From Epiperipatus broadwayi (lineage: Eukaryota > Onychophora > Udeonychophora > Euonychophora > Peripatidae), in assembly GCA_028023455.1 (NCBI GenBank), contig JAQFVV010006474.1, positions 763,501 through 827,500 on the forward strand: DNA of 64,000 bases. The letters run 5' to 3'. Positions within the stretch are counted from its first letter, which is position 1; each line of letters opens with the position of its first letter. This document shows, piece after piece, positions 35,440-46,333 of the stretch. Made by a program: the position numbers and the translations under genes. The notes under the pieces were generated by a model. That model saw only the letters and a list, made by a program, of their open reading frames with translations, ran no database searches and was not told where the DNA came from.

Positions 35440-35660
35440 AGATATAATCATCATCACCAACAACCATTATCAATCCACTGAAGGATGAAGGTCTCTCCAA
35501 GTTCTATCCATTTTCTCTGATCTTTAGCTTCTCTTCTCCACATCATCCCTGTATACTTTCTTATTTCATCCATCCATCTCACATGTGGACTCCTTCTGGG
35601 TCTTTTACAATCTGTTGGAATCCAGTTTAGGATTTCAATTGTCCATCTATTATCATAGAT
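35440..35660 (-). pseudogene. LINE family A 3' tail (copy A4)
   Basis: Minus strand: ends in GATGATGATTATA; its inward sequence matches the last 200 bp of A3 and A2 (CCATTATCAATCCACTG, GGATGAAGGTCTCTCC, TCTTTTACAATCTG complement). A severe 5' truncation at about 35657 leaves only the 3' end. Confidence 0.85.
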
Positions 35661-36074
35661 ATATAATTAATGATATCTGAAAAAAGTAAATGACCCCAAA
35701 ATACAGTTTTGGATAAACCATTAAACTTTCATTAAGTCCAGGTCACAACTTCTTACATACTACCATCATTTTTGTTCAATCAATATCACAGTGCTAAAAT
35801 TTTATGCACATGTGTCAAATTTAACAAAGACTAAAATCTAATTAAAGAATCTATCAAATATTACTATAATAAAATATAAACAATATTCTAAAATATATAG
35901 TAACTAACTTAGAGTCAGGTCTTTATAGCTTTAGAATTTAGATTAAATGTTTAAATCCAGACCATTAACTTAAATATTATAATAGTAGGAATACTGGTTT
36001 TTCAAAAACTAATAAATGATTATTAATTAATTAGAAAATATTTGATCTCAGTTTTCAAGCTTTCTACAGCTATC

Positions 36075-36460
36075 TACTCCATATTATACAACCAATACCC
36101 GTGCCCACATAAATGTGAAAAAGATAAATAATTTCCAATATACATATTTCATGCTAAACCAGCACTCATCAGTTGATCCAGATCATTGTCTCTCTCACAC
36201 ACACACATATAATAAGTGTTCAGTTTATATTAAAATCGTAAATCTTCCGAACTTTAATAGACAAGCTTCAATCTTCTCCATCCTCCAACTCTTCAGGCCT
36301 ACATATCACGATAATATGATGATAGAACCCTCAAAGCCATTGTTGATGCCAATCTTATTGTCAAATCCATGTTGACTTTAAGTCACTCTGACTCTTCATG
36401 TATAGGATGTTAATATATCCATTTAAATGCACAGAAGAAAATAAGGCAGAATACAGGCTG
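36075..36460 (-). mobile_element. Hammerhead family F2 element with intact ribozyme core
   Basis: F2 blocks in order on the minus strand: GTCAACATGG near 36370, the 'atcatattatcgtgat' counterpart of the CATCAGATTTTC block, GAAGAGTTGGAGG near 36290, ribozyme at 36129-36184, then the 'cacatttatgtgg' segment. It is head-to-head with the plus copy at 36465. The open frame 36115-36375 is incidental. Confidence 0.8.
36129..36186 (-). ncRNA. Type I hammerhead ribozyme, intact core (family F2)
   Basis: On the minus strand: stem I 5' strand ATCAA, CTGATGA (36172-36166), stem II GTGCTG-GTT-TAGCAT with six pairs (two G-U), GAAA (36150-36147), stem III ATA-TG-TAT, cleavage triplet ATA, stem I 3' strand TTGG (36138-36135). 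All invariant core bases are present. The predicted cut is after the A at 36139. Stem I is four pairs here; in other copies an outer GATC/GATC helix extends it past an internal loop, as in natural hammerheads that use loop-loop contacts. Fold by hand; not tested. Confidence 0.7.
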
Positions 36461-36464
36461 AATT

Positions 36465-36700
36465 TAAAACATCAACAGGAGCTTTGACTATCCTATCATC
36501 AGGTTTTCAATGATACAGATAGCTGAAGAACTGGAGGGTGGGTGTCCATTAAAATTTGAAGATTTATTATTTTAATATATGTATGAAAGATAATGATCTG
36601 GACCATTTGGTGAGTGCTGGTTCAGCATGAAATATGTATATTGGATAGCAGTAAAGGGCTTAAAGGTCTGAGTTCAAATATACTTGTATTTAAATAATTA
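36465..36700 (+). mobile_element. F2 element, hammerhead core broken
   Basis: Plus copy with CAACAGGAGCTTTGACTATC, CATCAGGTTTTCAATG, GATCTGGACCA, then TTGGTGA for CTGATGA; stem II GTGCTGGTTCAGCAT, GAAA and TATGTATATTGG remain. Ends near GTCTGAGTTCAAATA. Confidence 0.75.
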
Positions 36701-36769
36701 TCATTAACGTATTTAAGTACTTAGAATATTATCAAATAATAATTAATTGATGAAACACTTTATTACTTT

Positions 36770-36850
36770 TGCAATGCTTTATTATCCACCCTTTTATTCT
36801 GTTTACGGTTTTGATTGCTGCAGCAATCTTCTTCAGAACCTTATATCTCC
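36770..36850 (-). mobile_element. Single F3 (Penelope-type) terminal motif
   Basis: Minus strand TCTGAAGAAG, hairpin ATTGC-TGCA-GCAAT, AAAACCGTAAAC, followed by AAAGCATTGCAAAAGTAATA. It corresponds to one arm of the palindromes at 11858 and 39012. The G of GAAAC is lost. Confidence 0.6.
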
Positions 36851-37319
36851 TAATCTCACTGTTACAATCAAAAAATGTTACATCACAAAAATTTGGCATT
36901 TATATTTTAAATTTTAATAATTTTTAAATTTATACCACACTTGTAAGGGTAATTGATATAAAATTGTTAATATTAATGCATCCCTTTTACATCACTCTAT
37001 TTAAAAAATTCACGGAACAATATGAGTAATAGATAAGGTTGAATAAATTAGTTTCTTATTATTGTCTGCTAAAAAGCACAACTTAACTTCATAGGCATTC
37101 AACAGATGTTTACAATTATTATGCTGTTTAAAGTAATAGATTCAAGTATACTTGTCTTAAAAACTTACATAGATTTTTTTGCTATGTTAATTATATTAGG
37201 TCATTCACTATGTACTTTAGCAATAGCACTTCTGTATTGTGCAACTTTTAAACAGTAATTAAAATTCTAAGACAACATGTACTTTTGCTTTACTGAATGT
37301 TTTTATGTATGTAAACAGA

Positions 37320-37745
37320 GGGATTTGAACTCAGGATTTTCTGTCTATTCATTCTTGAGTCTATCTCAAGCAACTAATACATGTGAATCCATACACATGT
37401 GAAAAGGATACATGATCACCAATATATGCATTTCATAAAAAACCAGCCCTCATCAGTTGGGCCAAATCTTAATGTCACATACATATATACAATCAGTACT
37501 CATTTTATATTAAGATAACACTTGTTCAAAATTTAATTGCTATCTTAATAAACACTGAGCACTGATTGCATATATGTATAGATGATTATGATCTGGACCA
37601 ACTGATGAGTGCTGGTTCTGCACAAAATAGCTAAACTGGGGATCATATATATCTTTTAACATGTGTGTGCTCATGTGTACTGGTTGTTTGAGATAGAGTG
37701 GAGAATGAATAGACAGAAAAATACTGAGTTCAAATCCCATTATTT
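37320..37745. mobile_element. Inverted dimer of F2 elements
   Basis: A minus copy (37320-37540) meets a plus copy (37545-37745) at a short centre (TATTAAGATAACAC...GCTATCTTAATA). The minus ribozyme has CTGATGA (37456-37450), GAAA (37434-37431) and TTGG but a broken stem II. The plus ribozyme has GATCTGGACCAA, CTGATGA (37602-37608), stem II GTGC/GCAC and outer GGGGATCAT, but AAAA for GAAA. Both are probably inactive. Confidence 0.75.
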
Positions 37746-37869
37746 ACATATTTTATTCAGTGTAAAAAAAATTACACACAGCCTTAGAGTTACACATTGC
37801 TGGGGAAATAAATTACAGCTTAATATAAGTTGAGCACATCGCTCTCCTATTAATATATATAGGTACGAA

Positions 37870-38096
37870 ATGTTCGATAATATGGGCTTAGATTGACACA
37901 ATGTGTACATGGGTATAATAATAATATCAAATCCAACAAGGGGTTTGAGAATTCTATTGTTGGTTTTTCAATAAAATGGATGGTTGAATAATTGAAAAGT
38001 GAAAAGATTGAAGCTTGTTCAATGTTTGAGGAATTATCTAAATATATACCAAGCACTGATTGTATATATGTGTGAACTGGTGAATGCTGGTTCTGC

Positions 38097-38173
<77 letters not shown>

Positions 38174-38285
38174 AATCATGTATCTTTTTTGTATGTGTGT
38201 GCCATATGTATCAGTTCCTTGTGAAAAAGTGGAGGATGAACAGAATGAAAAGTCCTAAGTTCAAATTTCTTTATTTACATAAATA
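37870..38285 (+). mobile_element. F2 element with a TA expansion inside the ribozyme
   Basis: F2 blocks from TGGGTATAATAATAATA to GTCCTAAGTTCAAATT. At the hammerhead site GAACTGGTGAATGCTGGTTC, TGCAT is followed directly by about 70 bp of (TA)n at 38099-38169, then TTGGAAATCATGTATC. The TA run sits exactly where stem III (TATGTATA) should be. Confidence 0.75.
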
Positions 38286-38289
38286 ATTA

Positions 38290-39010
38290 AAATTATATAT
38301 TATTTCTCTCTTTCTGTATTTTATAATATTAAAAAAATCTTACATAAAGAATCAATACGTGATACTATAATAATTTTTGTTATGAAAAGGATTAAGAATT
38401 GTAATGGATGATAATCTCAGTGACCTTTGCTGAAAGACATTTTGGAATTATAAAACCTGCTTTTTATTAGACCACTTAATTTATCTATCACTTTTGTTTA
38501 ACTGGATTTGATTACTTATTTAATTGTAGAAATTAATTACAAGCACAACTTTTTTCTCATCTATTAGTATTTTAGTTGGTATATATATTTTATTTTGTAT
38601 AATATGCTAATAAATAAATATTAAAAAATTTGACGTGCTATAATTTTTCTCCACTTTTATGGCATTGTTGTTACAGCCTTTTCTATTTCTATGATTGTTT
38701 TGATATTAATGATTTCACCAGAATAGTAGAATAATTCAACTTCATCTCAAACTGCCAAACCAATATTCTCTCTTTCAGTTGGTAATTGATACTCAGCAAG
38801 AAACTATTCTTACAATTGAGACAGCTACTCATGAAATCTCCAAATTTACCTGAATTAAATGATTCTTACTACTGTCTTTTCTTTTAATATGAATTACATT
38901 ATAATACTGCACAATTTCAAATTATTATTCACGAATGTTAGCTCCTTATTAATTAAGATCTTTATGGAGTATTATAACTTTATCTTTCCTATTGCACTGA
39001 CAAATCCATA
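38290..39010. other. AT-rich DNA, no gene seen
   Basis: The 66-codon frame at 38859-39059 partly overlaps the F3 palindrome and is not credible as a gene. Confidence 0.5.
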
Positions 39011-39011
39011 T

Positions 39012-39270
39012 AATATTAATATCATCTATGTTCTTTATTATTTTTACAACTTAATATGACAGTTTCGATTGTTCCAGCAATCTTCTTCAGAACTTCTACT
39101 TATATCTCCAAATCTTAACTGCTAAATTCCAACTTTTAAATTTTACAAGAATTGGAGATTTAAGTAAAAGTTCCTAAGAAGATTGCTGGGGCAATCGAAA
39201 CTGTCATATTAGATAGACTGTAAAAAAAAGCATTGTAAAAGTAATAAATAACATAGATGATATTAATATT
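39012..39270. repeat. F3 palindrome (second inverted pair)
   Basis: Outer arms AATATTAATATCATCTATG and its reverse complement ending at 39270 enclose two facing F3 motifs: minus strand TTCTGAAGAAGATTGC with CGAAACTGTCATATT, and plus strand AAGAAGATTGC-TGGG-GCAATCGAAACTGTC. Arms differ at scattered sites, with a non-paired centre of roughly 60 bp. Same design as 11858-12079 with a different outer sequence. Confidence 0.75.
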
Positions 39271-42200
39271 AAATATTAATTAAATTATAAGACACTACAT
39301 AATAACTATTTTCTGAATTGTAGATTACTACAGTATAAGCTCATAGCAGTAATTTTAAGATAATTTCATTCATCTACCAAACCCCAACATCACTATCCAC
39401 CTAATAGAATAGTCTTAAATCTTATTTATATTAAGAAAAAATATTTTAAAGCATAAAAGATGAACACATATTTATCTACAAATATAATGTTGTTTGTAGT
39501 TACCCAGGTACATATATATTCTAAATAGGTCTAGTGATAGAATGGTGGATTTGTGAACTAAAATCATGAATTACAACCCATTTCTGATACTTGAATATAA
39601 TTTGACTCTCATATTTGTTCGTGTATCCGCCTGCAAGGCCTACAATTGAGGGTTTAAATACAGATGAATTTTTTAATTTAGCCTCTTCATTTCTGATTTA
39701 ATTATATATCAAAGTATTAGTCAATAAATAAATATTACTTATTTTTGCATAAAAACAAAACAAAATCAGCTTTGAGTAAAATGTAAGTAGTGTCACATCC
39801 TCGAGGCTTTCTTTCTGTAAAAATTCTGGAGAGGCCTTGGTCGTCAGTGGGCCATTTCAGATTGCTAATCTATATATCCATACATTCACATACAAAGAAA
39901 TCAAATACAAAAAGTATTTGTTTTTTAATAGCATTTAGATATGCTCTTTATTGATTAAAAGAAAAAATCAATAAAATTACTTAAAAACTAAAAAAAAAAA
40001 AAAATTATATATATATCAAATTCTAAAAAAAGCAAATTTTAATGTTTTCAAGATCTATAAATCAATTTTAAATCATACACACAAAAAATGTTTTAATATG
40101 TAAAAATTATTTAATGCTAAACGAAGCGTGCGACTTGTAACAGTTTTTGATTGGAATTTGAGATGTAAGAAACTGAAAAAAACATTATCGCAGGAGTTTG
40201 TAAATTAAAAATTAAAGTTAATTCTTTTTACTTAAAAAAACAATAAATAAACTTTTGAATTTACTCAAAACAAAGTTATCAATGACTTTCTGTATTACAT
40301 TTCAATTATCAGATAGAAATAAATTTGATAAAAATATTACTACGTTACATGAAACTAAGGAAAATATATAATTCGATTACAACATTATTTAATTTGATTA
40401 CAAACATTATTTTAATTTGATTACATACATAACACTACTAAATACATCTTTTTTGGAATATTCCTATGCTATAAGTGCTTATTGAGAAAAATAAATAATG
40501 TGATCAGATTATAATTAGTAAGTTTGAATAAACTGTTAACTGTAAAGCTGTACTTGACATTTTAGATAATAAAAACATTCGTGGTAATAACTTATTTTTC
40601 TTTTTGCTGTTTAGTGTATGTGATAGCATCAAGAATAATGTTTTCCAAAAAAAATATCCTTAAAATAGGATTAATTACTTCACAGATAAACTAGAAATAT
40701 GTTTACTGCACCACAATGGACTATAACAGATACCATAATATGATGTAAAATTCTGTGATTATGCTTTGTATCTGTTTTTTCAATTTCTTATCTCCTTTAC
40801 TTTTACAGAGAAATTGTGGTTCACTTTTCATTTAAAATTAATAAAGTTTTATGATAATTTCACTCTTATGTGAAAGTTGATATAGTAATGTAAATGCAGA
40901 GTCCAAGTTATCTTTGTTATTGTCATTTCTTTTTAAACACTTATATCATTCACCATATTTAATATTTCCTTTTCCAAATTCTCAATCTACCTGTAATGAG
41001 TCTTATTTTGTCTGAAAAGCTTTTTATTAAGATCCTGGGACATTTTATTTTATCACATATCTATATGAGGCTCTTTATTTAAAATTTCTTATCTTTTAAA
41101 AGCTTTCCTACATCTTCTCAACATTTTAAAATTTTTATACATTTTTTAAACATACAAAAACTCTTATGTTCTGCTTTATTATATTTGACATTTAAATATA
41201 AACCCTATTTTAAATACATTACATTCAACCATATTCCATTTGTCCTCCTCTTATTACTAATTTGCTGAAAATACATAACATCATAGGAATAACTTAAAAT
41301 CAATGAAAACATGAATAAACATAAGTTTTATACTGGAGCAATATGAAATCAGTAATTATAAACAATTAAACATAATACATATGATTTAGGTAGCAGAATT
41401 ATGTTATCTTAAATAAGTCACATGATGTGATATAGTATAATATATCTTTATATAACAGCAATAATAATGTAATAATAATACAAATAATAATAATCATCAT
41501 AGTATTTCCAGAAAATATTAATTTTTGCCCTTTTCAATGTGCTTGAAGTAATTTGCAATTATGATCTACAATGCATACATAGTGACATCTATTTTTTTTT
41601 ATATATAAAATTAAGTATAACATAATTATACAACATTTTTAAAACAAAAAAAAAACACACTATATAAATGTAAATTATATATAGTTTTCCATTCATTAAT
41701 CATTAGCTAATTATTAGTTAAATTAATTGATGTTTTATATATGTCCATACAATTATTTTTGTTATAATTAAGGTAATTCGTTTCATATATTTTCCCTTTA
41801 TTATGTTCTTTACTATACTTTAAAGGTTTATATTTTTTATATAATCTATTTTATGTCTGTATTTTAAATAATGAATATATAAGGTGAATCTGCCATCTCT
41901 TCCATTAATTGCATTATGTTCTTTTCCTCTTTCATCTAATTGTTTCCCTGTATGTACATAGTATTTCCACAAGTAATTTTATATAGTTTCCTTTTTATAT
42001 TTTAAATCATCTCTTATTTTATAATTTCCTATTAATTTGTTAAGACTTTTACTGTTTGACTATCTTATGTTAATGCTTTTATTTATATAATTTTATTTCT
42101 TTTAATAATGTGTTTTAAATAAATTACCAATGCAGTATCACAGATGTGCAAAATCAAAATTTCTAAATAATAATTAATAGCAGTGGAGTTTGAAAGTTTA

Positions 42201-43297
42201 AATAATAGTTGTTTGTTTATTAATATATGTCAAAATAATTTACGTTTACCTGTTCAATGTGATTTATTTAAACTTCTAGGGATATAAAAATCTCAATCTG
42301 TTAAAATCCTATGGTGCTGAATAAAAGATGGAATCTATCTTTTACAGTTAGAAATTGCCTTGACAACATATTGAAGATTCAAGAGTTATATAAGATCAAG
42401 ATGTTATCATGTGATTATAAATAATATAAATAATTAGTTTACAGACAGCTCTTGTTCTTATAATGTTAGATATCAAGTATATTCAAAGCCATTATGTCAG
42501 TTGGCAGCTGAATAAAGAAAACTAAACACAAAGTTTAATAAAACTTTAAGAGATTATTTACTCTGACAAAAATAATGGCATTAGTAAGATAGTTAGTAGT
42601 TCAATTTGCTAGTTTGCTAATTGAATATAAAATCACTTAGACCTCCTTAAAGTTTATTATCTCCTGCAAAATTAATAAATATTTAGTCTATTTTGCAAGA
42701 ACCTTATTGCTCATGCATATTTATATCAGAGGTAGTCCAAATAGATTCTTGACTAGAGAGCTCTTCTTTCTTTATTTCCAAACAACTTTGCATTTACTAG
42801 TTTAACTTTCCACTACTTTAGTTTTGCTCTTCTACCTCCATTATTCTACATTTAACTTGCACTTTACACCATTAGACAACTAACTATTCTTGCACACTGG
42901 TCAATTCAACTTGAACACTTAACTATTCTGCTTAATTCTTTTCCAAACTCTTTATCAATTCAGTTAATTTGCATAAAGTAATGTTTATTAATATATAAAT
43001 TACCCTGTTGCTATTTTCAGTAAGTTTTTATATATGTTTTGCATACTTAATTAACTGTTTTGTTTCTGGAGTACTTTAGCTTCTTATTATTAACTGATTG
43101 TACTCACACCTTTATTTATTCACAAATAATATTTATATATGCCTGTGTGTATATGCAGCAATACCAATACATATTTCTGCTATTATCAAGGTGACATTAT
43201 AAATAGCAAATGTAGTCTATCTGTTTATGATCTTATTTTCACAACACTTTCTGAAATAATTTCTAGTGACATTATAAGTGTGATGGGTGAATTAGTG

Positions 43298-43300
<3 letters not shown>
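39271..43300. other. AT-rich DNA, no gene seen
   Basis: Four kilobases without recognisable coding sequence. Near 39605-39660 a tRNA-like remnant is possible (CCGCCTGCAAGG, GAGGGTTTAAATAC), too weak to call. Confidence 0.5.
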
Positions 43301-43301
<1 letters not shown>

Positions 43302-43347
<46 letters not shown>

Positions 43348-43350
43348 GTA
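43302..43350. repeat. (CA)n(TA)n microsatellite
   Basis: ACACAC run to about 43335 followed by TATATA. Thr/His and Val/Cys frames across it are artefacts. Confidence 0.95.
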
Positions 43351-43890
43351 TATTGTTTATACTTAACAATGTAATTATAAGAGATTTGAACTAGAACTTT
43401 CAAGCACTTTACATCTATCCAATCCATCTTATACAACTGATACACATGATCACATACATGTATAAAAGATAAATGACCTTCAATATACATATTTCATGCT
43501 GAACCAACACTTATCAGTGGGTCAGATCACCATCTCCCACATATATATACAATCAGTACACAGTTTATATTAAGATAGCAAATCTTTAAACTTTAATGGA
43601 CCAGTTTCAATCTTCTCCAATCTTCTACTCTTCAGCTATTTATTTGATTGAAAATCTGAGGTTGAAATGCTCAAAGCTCTTGTTGATGCCAATATTATTG
43701 TCATATCCATGTTGACTTTGTCAGTCTGACCCCTTACACATATGGTCTTAATATGTTCATTTAATTATACAGAAGAGGGATAGACAGACAACAGGCTGAA
43801 TGTGTAATATTTAAATATATGTATATTGTTTATACTAAACTTAATGTAATTATAAGAGACTGAGTTTCCAAGCACCCTACAATCTACTTT
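43345..43890 (-). mobile_element. F2 unit plus the start of a second tandem unit
   Basis: A full unit, with TTGTTTATACT...TAATTATAAGAGA at about 43351, is followed at about 43826 by the same junction sequence and a further 60 bp of F2 (TTTCCAAGCACCCTACAATC against TTTCAAGCACTTTACATC). The period is about 475 bp. The ribozyme on the minus strand near 43535-43480 has CTGATAA for CTGATGA, with stem II, GAAA and TATGTATATTG retained. Confidence 0.7.
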
Positions 43891-43904
43891 CTCTTCTCTA
43901 TAAT

Positions 43905-44173
43905 TAAATGACAATATTAAGGTTCTAGGTGTGAGGGGTGAGACTCACTTAAGGTCAACATGGGTATGTTAATAATACTGGAATCAACAAGAACTTTGGG
44001 CATTTCATCATCAGATTTTCAATGTAATGGATGGCTGAAGAGTTGGAAAAAGGAGAAGATTGAAGCTTTGTTCATTGAAGTTTAAAGAGTTGTTATCTTA
44101 ATAGAAACTGAGCACTGATTGTATATGTGGGAGATGGTGATCTGGACAAACTGATGGGTGCTAGATCAGCACA

Positions 44174-44236
<63 letters not shown>

Positions 44237-44345
44237 TGGGGATTGTTAAATTTTTACACATGCAGTGGTCATGTATATTGGTTGTATAAGATGGATTTGA
44301 TAGATTTAGAGAGCTTGAAAGTTCGAGTTCAAGTCTTATATATAT
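43905..44345 (+). mobile_element. F2 element with TA expansion in stem III
   Basis: AAGGTCAACATGGGTATG, CATCAGATTTTCAATG, GATCTGGACAAACTGATGGG, stem II GTGCTAGATCAGCAC, then AATATGTA expanding into about 60 bp of (TA)n to 44231, then TTGGGGATTGTT. Ends with TCGAGTTCAAGTC. CTGATGG and the missing GAAA predict inactivity. Confidence 0.75.
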
Positions 44346-44885
44346 ATATATATTAATAATAAGGTATGGTAATAAAGAAATAATTAATCTTTATTGTAGA
44401 TATTTTTATTTTATTCTTTCAAATTGAAAGTACAGAACACAACATGGTATAATCACAAAACTTTAGTTATGATTGACTTGAACAGATTAAAGTAATAAAT
44501 ACTTCTACTTAATTATTTTCTTTGTTAATACACATAATCGATAATGCACTAAAGATTATATATAAAGCTAATGAAATATTACATATAATCTGATTCATTC
44601 ACTCTCACATGGCTATTTTATTTTGAAAAATAAGTTTGTACTACATAGTATTTTACAGCATAAGAGTTTGAATTGTGGAATACAAAATTTTGCATTAGTT
44701 ATGTATATTTATTTATTAAATATATTAGTTTTTAATTATACCACAAGTGTAATCACACTTACTGTGATTCAGAACAAACAAATATGATAGCCCATAAGTA
44801 AAATAATCATCATTAACTAATAATGCAATCAAATCTATATTAAAAATATACATGTATTAATCTTTTTGAATTCACATTCTGATGA
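44346..44885. other. AT-rich DNA, no gene seen
   Basis: Nothing recognisable between the F2 copy and LINE B1. Confidence 0.5.
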
Positions 44886-44891
44886 TATGTA

Positions 44892-45269
44892 ATGAATATA
44901 GAAAAGATGTTAGATGTAAAAAATAGAGTAATAGAAAACATGACAACATATAGTAATGGGAATATTAGGTTTTCAGAAAATGAACCGAATGAGGTAGAGA
45001 AGAAATTGAATAATGGAAAAGCAGGAGGTTTAAATGGATGGGCAGCAGAGATGGTAATGAATTTAGGATATAGGGCAAAAGTAAAGTTATTATCCTGTTT
45101 TAATAAGATGGCAAAGAATAGTTTTCCAAGTAGTTGGAGTGATACAAGATTAAGATTATTATTTAAAGGAAAGGGTAAGGATCATAGAAAGTTAAATAAC
45201 AATAGACCAATACTGGTATCATCAGTTTTATATAAAGTTTTCTCATATATGGGGCTAGAAGAGTTGTAA
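44892..45269 (+). pseudogene. LINE B ORF2, segment before the RT palm
   Basis: Reads VIENMTTYSNGNIRFSENEP, then VEKKLNNGKAGGLNGWAAEM, LLSCFNKMAKNSFPSSWSDT, LLFKGKGKDHRKLNNNRPI. This is the NGKA-G-D block and the PxxW...LxKGKGD...NYRPI motif of non-LTR reverse transcriptases (fingers, motifs 0-2). A stop at 45269 separates it from the next frame by a few bases; with one change it would be continuous. ATG at 44892 is probably internal, because the 5' part was lost at insertion. Confidence 0.8.
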
Positions 45270-45274
45270 AATGA

Positions 45275-45900
45275 ATGGAAGGGAATAATGTAGTGGGGGA
45301 AATGCAAGGAGGTTTTAGATTAGATAGGCATATAGGAGATAGTTTATTTATAGTTATACAACTTACAGATATGAGTAGGAATTCAGGTAAACAGTTATAT
45401 ATGAGTTTTATAGATATACAGAAGGCATATGATAGAGTAAATAGAAATAGATTATGGATAAGTTTAGCAAATTTGGGAATGGATGAAGCTTTAGTAGATA
45501 TTATTAAGAAATTATATGAAAATAATTATTATATATATCAATTAGGGAATATAGAATCAGTTAAAGTTAAAAATGGGGTGGGACTAAGGCAAGGATGCCC
45601 TAAGTCACCTATTTTGTTTGTGTTGTATTTGAGTGAAATGGAAAGAGCAATAGAAAGATTAGGAAGAGGGATAGAGATACCGTTAATAGGTAGCAAGGGA
45701 GTATATATATTTTGTCAGGTATTTTTTTTGTGGATGATATATGTTTGTGTTTAGAAAAAAGAGAAGATATGGAAGTTATGCTGAGGACATGTACAAGGGT
45801 CGATAAAGAGATAGGGATTAAATTTAGTGAATAAAAATCAAATATAATGATGGTTAATACTGGGGAAAGAGAAGATGTACAATTTTTATTGGAGATATTA
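45275..45900 (+). pseudogene. LINE B reverse transcriptase palm, frameshifted
   Basis: Open frame 45275-45754: EMQGGFRLDRHIGDSLFIVI, then YMSFIDIQKAYDRVNR (catalytic FxDxxKAYD), LANLGMDEALVDIIKKLYEN, VKNGVGLRQGCPKSPILFVL (the LRQGCPLSP motif). A shift near 45710 moves the following block to another frame, where IFFVDDICLCLEKRED contains FVDD, the Y/F-x-D-D active site with Val at the variable position (Ala is usual). A stop follows at about 45832. Catalytic Asp residues are present but in different frames, so no active enzyme is made. Confidence 0.85.
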
Positions 45901-46333
45901 AGTTAAGTATGATGAATAGATATAGTTATTTGGGAATTATTTTAAGTAAACAGAAACATTATTTGGATGAATGGGAGAAAAAATTGATAAATGAAGCAAA
46001 GAAAAGAAAGGGGTTGATAAAGAAATTAACAGTGTTTTCATATAAGAAATATGTAGCTAGAATTATATGGGAGTTGCAGTAGCATAGCAGGGTTAACATA
46101 TGGTAATGATGCATTATGTGTTAGTAAAGGGATATTAAATTACTTAGAAAAAGTTCAAAGGGAAGTAGAAAGACATGAATTGGATGCAAATGTATGGATA
46201 GTAAGGGAGGCAATTCAAGAAGAAATGGAATGGTCAAGTTTTCATATGAGAGATCCATAAGTAAAATGAAAATGTTTGGTAGATTGCAGTTTATGGATAA
46301 TAAAGAATAGCCAAAATAGTATTTAATTGAGTT

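Noticed and set aside
37850-38286. Open frames of about 100 codons on both strands
   Set aside because: They are Tyr-Ile translations of (TA)n plus F2 repeat sequence.
39530-39670. Possible tRNA-derived remnant (CCGCCTGCAAGG and GGGTTTAAATAC)
   Set aside because: Box A is not convincing and no acceptor stem pairs; too decayed to call.
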